Part shown: in pieces, positions 9,628 through 21,407 of the stretch
How positions within the stretch are numbered: the first letter of the stretch is position 1
Layout of the letters: each line of letters opens with the position of its first letter
Source of the DNA: Kingdonia uniflora
Lineage: Eukaryota; Streptophyta; Magnoliopsida; Ranunculales; Circaeasteraceae
Assembly (NCBI GenBank): GCA_014058105.1
Contig: JACGCM010000178.1
Location: 248,001 to 312,000, forward strand
DNA length: 64,000 nucleotides
Direction of reading: 5' to 3'
The notes under the pieces: model-generated
Seen by the model: only the letters and a program-made list of their open reading frames with translations
Told to the model about the DNA's origin: nothing
Database searches by the model: none
Made by a program: the position numbers and the translations under genes

Positions 9628-11254
9628 TGATGGGCACATAATATTAACCATATTACCATTTCATTTATATTTATTTAAGTTGTTATTTTACTTATTTACT
9701 AATAACTAAATGTTATTTATGATAAATGCAGGTTTACCATAATTAAAGTGAATTAAGTCTTAAGCACAATGTGCTAAACTATTTTTAATAGTGGTGTGGG
9801 GTTGGATGGATTTAAAGACATATGTTTTTCATTGGCCAAATTTAATTAAAATCAAAGAAAAATTCTAAGGCTGTGATACTTGATTTTTTTTTCAAAAAGT
9901 TAAGTAATATATATCCACAAGACAAAGTACACGAGGAGGGAGAGCCAAACATGCCACACACTAGTACATATCACTAGTGCATATGCAGAATGGGCTCTCT
10001 ATGAAAAGTAAAAAATATTAAAAAAAACAAAACCACTTAAACATGTAAGGGGCATGCCTCATCGCCATGTCGTTCGAATAAAACCAGTCTCATTCGAATG
10101 ACAAGTTGATAATAGCCTTCGAAATGCCTCAGCCTGAATTTGACTTTTGGAGCACGAGACCATTCGAACGACCTCCAATGTTGTTCGAACAAAATGTTAT
10201 AGATGGCATTCGAAATGCCTCAGCCTGAATTGGCCTTCTAGAGTGCTAGTTCGCTCGAACGAAATCAAATGTCGTTCGAGCAACTTGTTGAAAAAGCCTC
10301 TAATTCGTTCAAGCGACTCTGACAGTCGTTCGAACTAATACTTAAAGAAATTGATATATGCATTAAATAGCTTTACTATTTGAAATGTTTTTACATTTGT
10401 GTATGACTTTTGATACCTTACCTTTCCCTTATAAAAGGGTAGCATATGTTATGTTGAGAGGGGATGGAAGAACATTTGGAGAGCTTAAGAGTAGGAAGCT
10501 TGAGAGGAGAACAAAAAGTACTTAGAGTTTAATTGCTACAAGTTATTTTGAGCTTACCTGTGAAGCATCCATTTTTTGTTTGTGTTAGATTCTTAATTAT
10601 ATCAATGTACTGCTCATTTTCTATTACATATCTTGTATTATTTAACATGGTTGGTAAGGCAGCCTATCAGGGTGAGGATGGACCCCCCATTAATATGTAC
10701 TTCGCTATATTTAGTCTAAGCTTCCCGTAGTTATTATATGTTAATTTCTCCTTAATTATTTGTAAAGTACTTATTTTAATATATTATGTTCTCTTTAAGG
10801 AGAGATATAGTATATGTTTTATAAGATTCTATTGGTATTTTTAACCTGATCAGTAGGATTAGATTTCATATATTATGTGAGTCATATGATTTTGATTAAC
10901 ATTTTGTATTTAGCTAAAGGCTTTAACAAATTGTGTTTTCATCACATACCAAGTTACATAATATGTGCATCTCGATTCTTTGATTAAAAGAAGTAATTAT
11001 TCAACGATTAGGTCGTCAAAACACTATTCTTCAAATTGGGAACTTTTAATTAAATTAGCTAATATATGATTAGTGGTTATCAGATCCAAAACCCTAATTA
11101 TCTTTTTTATTATTTCAAATCTACCTTGAGATTAAAAGGAGGAATTGAACTAAAAGAGAAGATAAAATTCAAGTCCTTGTGGGTTCAACCTTGCGTGCCA
11201 TATACACGTTTTAACCAAGTCATGTACTTGCAAGTACATTTTTAAGACACATCA
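9628..11254 (+). repeat. Left LTR of Athila-1
   Basis: It starts TGATGGGCACATAATATT and ends TTTAAGACACATCA. A TATA box, TATAAAAG, lies at 10430-10437. It is 1627 bp, against 1216 bp for the right LTR: a block of about 460 bp (roughly 9890-10357) is absent from the right copy, and the right copy has about 50 bp near 30390 that is absent here. Confidence 0.9.
10060..10345 (+). repeat. TTCGAA-rich repeat block inside the left LTR
   Basis: The words gtcgttcga, attcgaacga and their variants occur at least eight times in under 300 bp. A longer unit containing cgaaatgcctcagcctgaat is repeated at about 10119 and 10209, a period of 90 bp. The block is missing from the right LTR. Confidence 0.7.
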
Positions 11255-11260
11255 AGTTTT

Positions 11261-11280
11261 TGGTGCCGCTGCCGGGGATC
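11261..11280 (+). other. Primer-binding site of Athila-1 (tRNA-Asp type)
   Basis: TGGTGCCGCTGCCGGGGATC begins six bases after the left LTR. It is nearly complementary to the 3' end of plant tRNA-Asp (TGGCGCCGTTGCCGGGGATC), the primer used by Athila elements, with two C-to-T or T-to-C differences. Confidence 0.85.
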
Positions 11281-12279
11281 GTGAAATTTTATTATCTTTC
11301 CTTAATTTTGTTTTTTATTTTATTTTTTTTTCCCGTTTGAATTTTTCTTTGTAGTTACTAATACTACTCATTAATATTACAAATATTTATTACATATCAC
11401 TATTTACTTATACTATTCTATATCACTAGTAATTAGTATTACTCATCTTTGTTATCCACTTCCATTATTTTCAAACTCGTAGCTTGTTTTCTCTTTTTGT
11501 GCATGTTTTAGGTTGAACTTTAAAAAAATATTCATCTTAAAAATAAATAATAATAAAAATAAAATTGGAATTAGCTTAGGAGTTGTGCTTGCTGTGTTGA
11601 GTTTTTCAGGTTGGACATCACGTCAATGCTGACTTAGCGGCGATCCCAGGGTGACCATCTTCAAGGAATTTTAGCGGCATTACCAAGTAGCCCTAAAAAG
11701 CCTACGCCGAAGGTATAATTTGAAACCCCGCATCGGCCCGTAGTTTTTGGGATTAGTTTGATTATTGATTGTTTAATTTTGTGTAATCTCATTAGTTAAG
11801 AATGAACAATAACCGGATTTCATTACCTGCGTGTGTGCCCGCGCTTAGGACTCTGAGATTTTATCACCCGGTTAAAATATTTAAAAGGCTTTAGTGCTCG
11901 GACCGGGAACTTAGGATATATAAACACTCTTAGGAAAATTAAAAGTGAAAAACAACCTGAACACAGGGTACCCCTTCCTAGGAATATTAGAAGTTCTCAC
12001 AACACTTTGCTAGTGACACTAGAAGAAGTAACTCCAGACCGTTGTGCTAAATGGTCCCTAAACAAAGGGGGCCAATTAGTTCCATAATTGATTAGGAGCA
12101 ATTGACGTTTAAGACTAGGTCCACATGAAACTGACCACAGTTGCAGCCACACGAAAAAGTTTATGTGCTTCTAAAATTCTTCTTGGGTGATTGTTTATTT
12201 ACTTCTTGGGTGCCGAATTTCATGAACGAGTGGAAATGAGTGAATAATCTATTAGTGAGACTATTAATCCAAGCTCTAA
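11281..12279 (+). other. Athila-1 leader, no gene seen
   Basis: This is the untranslated leader between the primer site and gag. It includes AT-rich runs (11290-11580) and a more GC-balanced part (11620-12170). No coding or RNA feature was recognised. Confidence 0.5.
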
Positions 12280-13551
12280 CCAAAATGGGAATACCAGAAC
12301 AAATTGTAGCTGTGGCTGCACATCTAAAACATCTAGCCATATTGGCAGCTGAGGCTCTATGAGCCGAATTGACCTTGAAGGACTACATGTTCCCAACTAG
12401 GACAAGTCATACTTCTTACATTATTTTACAACCTGTCACTGGACAATTAGAAATAAGGCACAACATTTACTCCACGCTACCACAATTCCGAGTGATTGAA
12501 GAAGAAAATCCCTATTACCATTTGCGAGACTTTGAGCAAATTACTGTCCCATAATCACACCCCTAAGTCTTTCATGACCAAATACGACTTCATCACCACT
12601 TTTGAGGCTTGGGTCGAGTTTCTGAGGTCCAATTCCACCATCACTTTTGACCAATTACGTACAGAATTCTTAAAAAAATATATTCCCAAATAACAAAACT
12701 ATTGAAATTAGATAACTTTTAAACAGTTTTGTGCAAATAAATTAGGAATCCCTGTGGGCCTATTTGGAGATATTTAATGGTCTGCCATTGGACTTTCCAC
12801 ACCGTGGGATAGATCCTTATTTATAATTTTATGCGATGGATTCGAAACCAACACCAGGGTCATGGTGGAGTCCATGTGCAATGAAAAATTTATTGAAATA
12901 GGTATAACTCAATGTATGCTCTTTTTGGAGGATATTGCGGAAAAAATCCAACAATAGTGTATGGTTCGACCTACCACTAAAAATAAAGGAGTATATCAGA
13001 TTGCTTCACATCATACACCTGAGATAACTTTACTCCGTAAAAGGATAGATGAACTTTAAATGATCAAAGAGGGTGGACCATTGACTTTATCCTCTGTTAA
13101 TCATATCGCCACTTCGGTTTGAATTATTTGTGATAGTTCAAAACATGAAGTCAACCATTGCCCTCAGGTCAGAGAATTAAAGAAGGCTAGGATAGAGCAA
13201 GCCAAAGTTATGAATAACAAGCCCAATGAGCCCTACCATTACCAAAGTTATAATCCAGGATATAAGAACACTTCCAACAAAACTTGGGGAAAAAGCCCCA
13301 AACAAGGGGGTCCATCTTCAAATAAACCACACCAAACTCCCCACTTCCAAAATCCTTCATATGTCCCACCTCATAATAGTAAAACAACTATCAAGGAGTC
13401 TTTTCAGTCCTTTATAGAATAGAGTCTGAAAAAATAAAACCTCTACTACCTAGGTTATTACATGCAATTCTCAATCTATTATAAGATTAGATATCCAAAT
13501 AGGACAGCTTGCTGCCCAATTGATCAGTTGAGAGAAAAGAACATTTCCTAG
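12280..13551 (+). pseudogene. Athila-1 gag, N-terminal and middle part
   Basis: Gag forms the virus-like particle. Frames broken by several stops and shifts show the Athila capsid order: F-D-Q-L-R-T-E-F-L-K-K-Y-I-P (to 12693), then W-A-Y-L-E-I-F-N-G-L-P and H-R-G-I-D-P-Y-L (about 12750-12820), then a C-x-x-C-type knuckle region followed by R-E-L-K-K-A-R-I-E-Q-A-K (13130-13210). A basic, N/P-rich tail with Y-N-P-G-Y-K-N follows, and D-I-Q-I-G-Q-L-A-A-Q-L lies just before the Athila-2 insertion. After removing Athila-2 and one copy of tcaac, the frame continues at 22516. Confidence 0.75.
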
Positions 13552-13556
13552 TCAAC

Positions 13557-14664
13557 TGATCGTTTATAAATCGACGCCTTAAAAGACCCGCAAGTGTGCG
13601 GTGTACCGTTAAGTACAAGGGTAAGCGGGGTCGTATCCTAAGAGACTTGTGGTGCGAATTATACTTCGAGCTACTAGTTTTATCCAAAAACAATGAGTTT
13701 GCGTAGGTTTTGAAATAAAAAGAAGAACGAAACAAATTATAAGATAAATTAAAGTGGAAACCAAGGCATCGATTCCACTCCACCCTTTAAAACCCTTAGA
13801 TAGCATAAATATTTAATGTAAATTACGAGTTCCCGTATCGCATATCCTTGGTCGAGCATATGCAATACATCAAAAAATACAAGAGATTTTGAAATCAGGA
13901 ACTGCCCATAAACCAACTTACTCAACCATGGTCCGGTTGATAAGTATGGATTATGTTCTCTCTTCCATGTTCCTAACCTATCTTGTTATGGTCAAACTAG
14001 ATGGTTACATAGATTCATTATTTATCATAATCCTAGCTATGGTCAAGCATAGGACGAAGGAATACGAATATACAAAATTTTGGGATAAAGAGAAGGTAAT
14101 TACTTTAACTAAGCTACACAATCTATACTAAGGCTATATTAGGTGGAGCTTCCTCTAGCCTTGGCTAAGAAGATTAGCTACTCATCCCTTTGATCATTGT
14201 CATACTACTATTACTACGATAAAATTAAAAGACAAGAACAAGAGAAAGAATAAGTTTTATTGCTATGAACTTTGATTTACACTCTCCAAGATGATCTCTC
14301 ATGGGTAAGATTCCCCTCCTATTTATAGAATATAGGAAGGGTTACTAAAAATCACTATTAATATAAAATCTCCTAAATAATGCCTAAAATCATGTATTAC
14401 AACTCATAAGAATAATATATATATCTAATTCTCTTCAATGGGCCTCTATGCATGGGCCTTTGGTTGAGAACTTCAAATGAGAATCATTGTTGGAGTGCAT
14501 CACCCTTATCCTTCGTTAAAAACCGGAAAATTGTACGACTTGTTTATCATTTGACCGATTTCTGTAAATACAAACCAAAGCACTATTAGTGTCACATTTA
14601 TTTAATAAATGACTAGGTAGATATAAATTTAGGAGTTGTACACGTAAATATTACGTGTCTATCA
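13557..14664 (-). repeat. 3' LTR of Athila-2
   Basis: On the given strand it starts TGATCGTTTATAAATCGACG and ends TTACGTGTCTATCA. It is 1108 bp, the same length as the partner at 21408-22515. The minus-strand open frames inside it (for example 13487-13783) are LTR sequence, not genes. Confidence 0.95.
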
Positions 14665-16015
14665 AATACCCCCAAACTTATATTTTGCTAGTCCTCGAGC
14701 AAAAGTAAACAAAACCCATTTTTGCCTGTCACGCGGTTGAATTTAGCGTATGCAATAAGCCGTTAAACCCCCAAGTTTAGCCTGGTAGACGAGTGTTGTC
14801 TCGTGAGGGTTTGCAGTGACTATACCCACAAAAGTTAATAATGACATTTTAAACAATTCTAGAATACACATGACTCAATTCCTGTGAACTTAACCTTACT
14901 TAGTTGTGACAAAAATATACTAATGAAAAAATCATTAAACTTGTTATTCTCCCAAGTATATCAAAAAATATTTTAAGCTTATCCGAAACTAGAGGTACTA
15001 CCTTAAAATTAAAAAGAGATTCAAGTATTTTGCTTTAGCTATATTTGAGTGTAAAATGAAAATAGTTTTATCGCCTAATACGCTCTCTAGAATAATTTAC
15101 TCATTTTTTGGTAGTCAAGTTCTCACTGGAATAAATTCAACGGTCAGTTCGACAAGTGCCTTAGTCAATTCGTCTTCCTAGAATTTTACTTTTTCTTTTG
15201 ATTTCTTTTATAAGCCTTTTCTTTTGAGTACTTTATTTCTTAGTGAAGCCTCCGTAATAAGGAGTTTTCGGTTGATAATCCCCTCCAGTTAGCTAAGGTC
15301 GCCAGGGTGTGGTACCCCATCATGACCTAGACTCAAGATTCTCACATTTTCTTGTGCTCCTTTCATATAGTTCATGGGCAAACTCGTGAGTAACCTTGCA
15401 GCGTAAAAGTTTTTAAAGCATATTTGGCATATTTATTATTTTTTCTTAGGAATGAACATATTCTTAGGCAGTTGTCTCCCTTGTAGCAAACTATTCCTAA
15501 CATAAATGCTAAATTTCCCTTATATTGAGCAAAAATCTATTAAAGGTATTAATTGCAAAACTACAATGAAGTGCACGTTTTCAAAATATGTCAAGTTTAA
15601 CTTGAATTAGTCGCTAATAAAAAGATAGTACATTAAGCATAAGAAATTCCAAAATATTTTATTGTATACATGGTACAATTTCAAAATTTAGGTTTTTCCA
15701 TAATATTTATGTCAAGGTAAAATCAGTTTAAGTGATTAGAAATTCGTCAAAAATATATCATGCATTGCCAAAGTGCCATTATTTTACTTTTCTTCAAAAA
15801 ACATTTAAAGAAATGGTTGCCTACCCCCAAACTTAAATGAATCATTGCCCTCAATGTTTCAGAGCATATATAAAAAAATAGAGGATAAAAACTAGAATTT
15901 CTCACCAGAATGTATCATGGGTTGCCTCCCAAGAAGCGCTAAGTTTACCGTCTTCAGCCAGATAAATGTACCCCCAAACTTAAAATTTTCAATATGACTG
16001 GAAGGGTACGAAATA
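14665..16015 (-). other. Athila-2 3' non-coding region and polypurine tract
   Basis: On the minus strand the tract AAGTTTGGGGGTATT directly precedes the 3' LTR (complement at 14665-14682) and is the plus-strand primer. Related copies of AAGTTTGGGGGTA occur at about 15822-15834 and 15970-15981, with a variant near 14769. The rest holds no ORF; the envelope-like gene of some Athila elements is absent. Confidence 0.7.
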
Positions 16016-17200
16016 TTAGTTCTGATATACTGGATCACTTAGAAATGTAATATCTTCATCAAAAGTATAGGACTCTAAGTACGGTTTTAATCGTTGGCCA
16101 TTGACCTTAAAAATATTTCTATTCTTAGGATCCTCCACCTCTACGGCTCCATGAAGATAAACAATTTTAATTACAAAAGGGCCGTACCAACAAGAACGTA
16201 ACTTCCCACGAAATAAGCGTAGCCGTGAATTGTAGAGTAATACTTTCTGATTAGGCTCAAAAATTTTGCGAATAATTGACTTATCATGAAAAGCTTTAGT
16301 TCGTTCCTTGTAAATTTTTGCATTTTCATAAGCCTCGCGACGAAGTTCGTCAAGTTCAGAAAGTTAAAGTTTTCTATGTGATCCGGCTTTATCCATTTTA
16401 AAGTTGAAGACTTTTGTAGCCCATAGGGTCTTGTGTTCCAATTCTACTGGTAAGTGGCAAGCCTTCCCAAAGACAAGTCTATAGGGTGACATACCAATTG
16501 GAGTTTTATAAGCTATTCGATATGCCCAAAGGGCATCATCAAGGCGATCAGACCAATCTTTGCGATCGGTTCGAACAGTTTTTTCTAAAAAAAAATTGAG
16601 CTCCCGATTGGATACTTTGACTTGACTACTTGTTTGTGGATAATAAGGTATGGCAGCTTTATGAGTGATGGAGTAAGTTTTCAAAATATTTTGAAAGACA
16701 CGGTTACAAAAATGCTTACCACCATCACTAATAATTGCCCGAGGAGTGCCAAAACGATTAAAAATGGTTTTAAAAAATTTTACCACGGGCTTATGGTCAT
16801 TCATTTGACATAGAACCGCCTCAACCCATTTAGAAACATAATCGACTGCAACTAAAATGTAAAGGTAACCGCGAGAAGAAGGAAATGGGCCCATAAAGTC
16901 AATGCCCCAAACATCAAATAGTTCAACAATAAGGATATTGTTCAAGGGCATCATGTTTCGATGAGAAATATTCCCGGTCCTTTGGCACCTATCATATTTA
17001 GAACAAAAGGTATGTGCGTCACGAAAAAGGGTAGGCCAATAAAGACCAGATTGAAGGACTTTTGCAACAGTTTTCTTGGTCCCAAAATATCCTCCGCAAG
17101 CTAAGGAATGGAAAAATATGAGTACACTATGGAACTCATCATTTGGGATGCATCTCCAAATCACTTGGTCAGAATAAAACTTATAAAGATAAGGATCGTC
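16016..17200 (-). pseudogene. Athila-2 integrase
   Basis: Integrase joins element cDNA to host DNA. The 266-codon frame (16364-17164) contains the zinc-binding region ending [11 protein letters not shown]; the catalytic core with D in [10 protein letters not shown] in I-I-S-D-G-G-K-H-F and a glutamate in S-N-R-E-L-N-F-F-L; and then [14 protein letters not shown] single stop near 16364, where a Gln codon is expected, separates the C-terminal region. That region continues in frame through K-V-L-L-Y-N-S-R-L and [11 protein letters not shown] to the stop at 16016-16018. The stop at 17201 replaces a Trp codon (TGG to TAG). Confidence 0.9.
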
Positions 17201-19161
17201 CTAACTAAAATGCCTAACCTCGTGCATGAATTTAGTTATATCTTGTTTGGACCAATGGGGAGGTAATCTTTGTGTCGCAAGATAATTGACAATATTGGCA
17301 TACCAAGGCAGTTGTGAGACGGTCATGAGCTGCTCATCAGGAAATGTCTCTAAGATAGGGAGAAAATCTTCAGCACCCTCAGTGAGAATTCGGGTTAGAT
17401 AATCCGCAACCACATTCTCAACACCTTTCTTATCTCGAATTTTGATATCAAATTCTTGTAACAAAAGAATCCATCTGATTAACCGAGGCTTAACGTCTTT
17501 TTAAGATAGTAAATACTTTAAGGCCACATGGTCGATGTAAATAATGATTTTGGATCTAACAAGGTATGATCAAAATTTCTCCAAGGCAAACACAATGGCT
17601 AATAACTCCTTCTCCGCGGTGGAGTAATTTAACTGTGCGTCATTAAGTGTGCGACTAGCATAGTACATAACATTAGGCTTATTATCTACTATTTGCCCTA
17701 AAACTGCTCCAACAGCGTAATCTGAAGCGTCACACATGAGCTCGAAGGGAAGTTCCCAATTGGGAGGTTGGATGATAGGGGCTGAAGTTAATAAAAATTT
17801 GAGCTTCCCAAAAGGTCCTAAACATGCATCATCAAAGTTGAAATCAGTGTTCTTAGCTAGTAAATTGCACAAGGGCTGGGAAATTTTACTAAAATCTTTG
17901 ATGAACCGACGATAAAACCCAGCATGCCCCAAAAATGATCGAATGGCCTTAGCCGTCAGAGGTGGAGGTAAAGAAGATAAAATGTTAATCTTGGCCTTAT
18001 CGACTTTAATCCCTTTGTTGGAGATAATATGTCCAAGAACTATCCCTTGTGTCACCATGAAGTAAAACTTTTCCCAGTTTAGCACCAAATTGGTTTGTGT
18101 ACATCGTTCTAGCGCGAGCTCTAAATGGTGTAAACATTCATCAAAAGGTGATCCAAACACGGAAAAGTTATCCATAAAGATTTCAAGAAATTTATCAACC
18201 ATATCAAAAAATATGCTCATCATACCACGCTGGAATGTAGCGGGTGCATTGCATAACCCAAATGGCATTCGTCGATAAGCATATGTCCCGTAGGGACATA
18301 TGAAAGTTGTCTTCTCCTGAAAGTTGTCTTCTCCTGATCTGATTGATCAATAAAAGGAAGAGGAAAATGATATTTCCTTGTGACCGTGTTTAATTTCTTG
18401 TAGTCGATACATACACGCCACCCGGTGGTCATGCGAGTAGGGATTAGGTTATTATTTTCATTCTCAACTACAGTAATCCCTAATTTCTTAGGTACAACCT
18501 GAACGGGACTGACCCACTTACTATCCGAAATGGGGTATATGATACCCGAGTCCAAAAGTTTGAGAACTCCTTTCTTCATCACCTCCATCATGGTGGGATT
18601 CAACCGTCGCTGCATCTCGCGAGAATTTTTAGCACCTTCATCAAGATTGATAGGATGCATACAAACGGCTGGGCTAATCCCCTTCATGTCTACTATAGAC
18701 CACCCTAGGGCTGATTTGTATCTTCCAAGAACACCCATCAATCTTCTTTCCTGGTCAACATTGAGGTTAGAAGCTATGATAACAGGCAGAGTGTTAGAAT
18801 CACCTAAGAAAGCATACTTCAAAGTCTTAGGTAATGGCTTGAGGTCTAACTTGGGTATATTAATAATGGATGGAATAGGCAAAGTAGTTGACGGTTCCAG
18901 AGGTTCAACATGTGGTCTCCATTTGGACTTATTAAAAATTGGTGTTGAGTCGAGTAGAGTATTAAGTTCTTCAACAATTAGATTTTCATCAAAGTCTTCA
19001 CCAAAGTTTACAAGACATGATTCTAAGGGGTCCTCAGAAAATAATTTAGGGAACGAGTTGTAAACTTGGGAGTCAATCATATTCAGCTCTGCCATGTCAT
19101 CATAATAAGAGACTTGAGTATTATTGTTATAAACATTGAGCTTGATCTTCATGTCTCCCAT
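17201..19161 (-). pseudogene. Athila-2 reverse transcriptase and RNase H
   Basis: The RT frame begins near 19161 with an Athila linker, then G-I-I-Y-P-I-S-D-S-K-W-V-S-P-V-Q-V-V and D-Y-K-K-L-N-T-V-T-R-K. Next comes F-I-D-Q, but the region that should hold motif A (F-x-D-G-Y-S-G-Y-N-Q) is deleted. It is replaced by a 17-bp direct duplication (18302-18318 and 18319-18335) that shifts the frame. The next frame (17570-18268) resumes at M-P-F-G-L-C-N-A-P-A-T-F and includes motif C, F-M-D-N-F (FMDD expected, second Asp changed to Asn). RNase H follows with A-S-D-Y-A-V-G-A-V-L-G and E-K-E-L-L-A-I-V-F-A. Stops at 17570 and about 17500 interrupt it. Loss of motif A and of the second motif C aspartate means the RT is inactive. 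Confidence 0.9.
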
Positions 19162-19987
19162 TGATAGTTATAAGACCTCATTAAAGCAATTAATAATGGC
19201 ATGAGCAGTCGCAAAAAAAGGGTAACCCAATATGACAAGAATCTCGCACTAGGATTCTTTACATCTTCAGTGTCCAAAACAACAAAGTCTACAGGAAAAA
19301 TGAGAGCATCAACCTTGATAAAAATATCCTCAAGGATACTACGTGGGTATTGTATTTACCTGTTAGCCAATTAAAGTGTCATTCGGGTAGGTTCGAGTTG
19401 TCCAAGTCCTAATTCCTGATAGACCGAGTAAGGTAAGACATTCACACTAGCCCCAAAGTCAAGTAACACCCTATCCACTTTGTGATCTCTAATTTTACAA
19501 GGGATGGTTGGGCATCTAGGATCTCGAAGCTTAGGAGGGGTTAATGTCTCAGTCAAGAAGATTTTCTTGTGCACATTGATTTTCTTTTCCTGGTGCACGC
19601 ATCTTTAAGGAATTTGGCATATGCAGGGATAAGCATAATGGCATCGAGTACTGGAATATTTATATGAACTTGCTTAAATGTATCCAATATTTCGTCAAAT
19701 TGAATCCCTTTATTAGCCGGAAGAAGGCGTTGGGGATAAGGCACCTTTGGCTCAAAATGTGCCTTTTGTAGGGAAATAGACGAGGTAGGCAACTCTTTAG
19801 ATTTATTAGAAAGTTCACTCGTACCGACCTCATCGTTAATAGCAACGGGTGATGGCTTAACCCTAGGCATTTCAACTTGGTTATCAATTTTTCTACCACT
19901 TCCAAGTGTTGTAATGGCATGAACCTGTTTTGGGATTGAGCTATAATCAATAAAATTCAACACCCGGTACAGTAAATAATCAATCAA
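19162..19987 (-). pseudogene. Athila-2 gag C-terminus and aspartic protease
   Basis: The frame 19553-19987 encodes the end of gag (L-G-S-G-R-K-I-D-N-Q-V-E, then Y-P-Q-R-L and I-N-I-P-V-L-D-A-I). After a frame change near 19560 the protease follows with R-D-P-R-C-P-T-I-P-C and the active site D-F-G-A-S-V-N-V-L-P (19371-19598). The stretch down to 19162 is further broken. Nothing upstream of 19987 resembles the capsid part of gag, so gag is truncated at its N-terminus. Confidence 0.8.
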
Positions 19988-21382
19988 ACCTAGATTCTAG
20001 CACATCAACGTTATTTTAAAAGTAATAATTAGGTCTCCCCTATATTCTTCTATGTTCAAAATGGGTACGATGGCAAAAGGCTTTGGTTCCTATACTCCCC
20101 TGCGTCACTATGCTAGTACCAGCTTAAAGTAGATGTTCAGTCCTCACGCCCGAGGGAGTTGCCTTATCATACGTCGGTACTCAAAACGGTGACGTCGCAA
20201 ACCTATAACCAGTATTTCACGGCGCTAGGCTCGGGCCGTATCCTACGAACCCGTGTTTGTAACCCAGTCCGGTACACCTATTCGTTGGGTGATGAAATCC
20301 CGCAGGAATCTTGCTACTCTTTTTTATTAGCAGTTATTTTGAGGTCCGGGACGTTCAATTTTCGTATGGTACGAATTTCTTCGTATCTCTAATGGATGGT
20401 CCCACTTGTTGGAGAGCTTTTTGGGTGATGAAATCCCGAAAGTCTCTAACAGTTTTTACCTTTACTAATGTTGGAATGAAAAAGAATATTAAACACAGCA
20501 ATAGGTCAATCCAACCACAGAATTTTTTTTATTAGAGCAGCGTGTATTTTCACAGTCCACACGACTTTATGATCCTATTGCCGGGGCGGAGCGGATATGA
20601 ACCCCTTCTAGATGTCAAGTTTTGGGAAGTACCAACCTACGGGAAGTGTTACCCGGTGTAGTTGTGGTCGCCCCTTCACTTAGGGGGCGAAAGAATGATG
20701 GATTTGATGATGCTTTTAGTTTTACGTATTATCCGTCTCGTTTCCAACTTTGTGACTATCCTGCAAAACTAGAGAAAAAGGATTAGTGAACTTGCGACAA
20801 TAATATTAATTCAATTTCCAAGTTTATTGTAGTCTATGATGTCCTGATTTTCAAATACGCATATCTTTCAACTCGGTTGAGAGAAAATATTCGGTAATAT
20901 TAATTTGGAAAGATAATTCAGAAAGAAAAAATCTTCAAGAAGGAAGTTTTCTATAATTTTGCTTCCTTAATGCTCAAAACAGATGATGAATGTACAGCGG
21001 CGTCCTTAAGGGAGACTGTTTTTGTACTGTTTTATCAAAACGCTGTAACTCACAAACGACAAGACAGAAAAATATGATCTATAGCAATTCAGAAAGGGTT
21101 TTAAATTATCTAAAACTTTCGCAGCAAACGTTTTCCCCAACTATAAAGTGCAGAAGATTAAAAATGGTGAAAATTCAGGGACAGACTTCACAGCTACTGT
21201 AGCACCAAAAACTCGAAACAATTTTTTTTCTTTTCTTTTAAAAACTAAACTAGAGAAACGATAATAATAGAAACACTATATGCTATTACCGGTCACTATA
21301 ATACAACTTACTATAAAAAAAAAAAATAACATAAAAGAAGGAAAAATTGGCTTAAAATAACATCTCAATAAAACGTACTTTA
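19988..21382 (-). other. Athila-2 leader without capsid gene
   Basis: The 1.4 kb between the primer site and the remaining gag tail holds only short, unrelated frames (for example 20159-20392 and 20990-21202). Where Athila-1 has capsid sequence, nothing similar is seen here. Confidence 0.55.
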
Positions 21383-21401
21383 GTCCCCGGCAACGGCACC
21401 A
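21383..21401 (-). other. Primer-binding site of Athila-2 (tRNA-Asp type)
   Basis: The minus strand reads TGGTGCCGTTGCCGGGGAC, six bases inside the 5' LTR. It matches the tRNA-Asp 3' end except for one C-to-T change and the final base. Confidence 0.9.
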
Positions 21402-21407
21402 AAAACT

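Noticed and set aside
11261..11280. tRNA-Asp-like sequence, also at 21383-21401
   Set aside because: Only the 3'-end complement is present and it sits next to an LTR, so it is a primer-binding site and not a tRNA gene.
13487..13806. Minus-strand frames of 65-98 codons, with a similar one at 21380-21634
   Set aside because: They are the two LTRs of Athila-2; the similarity reflects LTR duplication, not a gene family.
18530..19063. 177-codon plus-strand frame
   Set aside because: It lies exactly antisense to the Athila-2 RT region, whose minus-strand frame carries the recognisable motifs.
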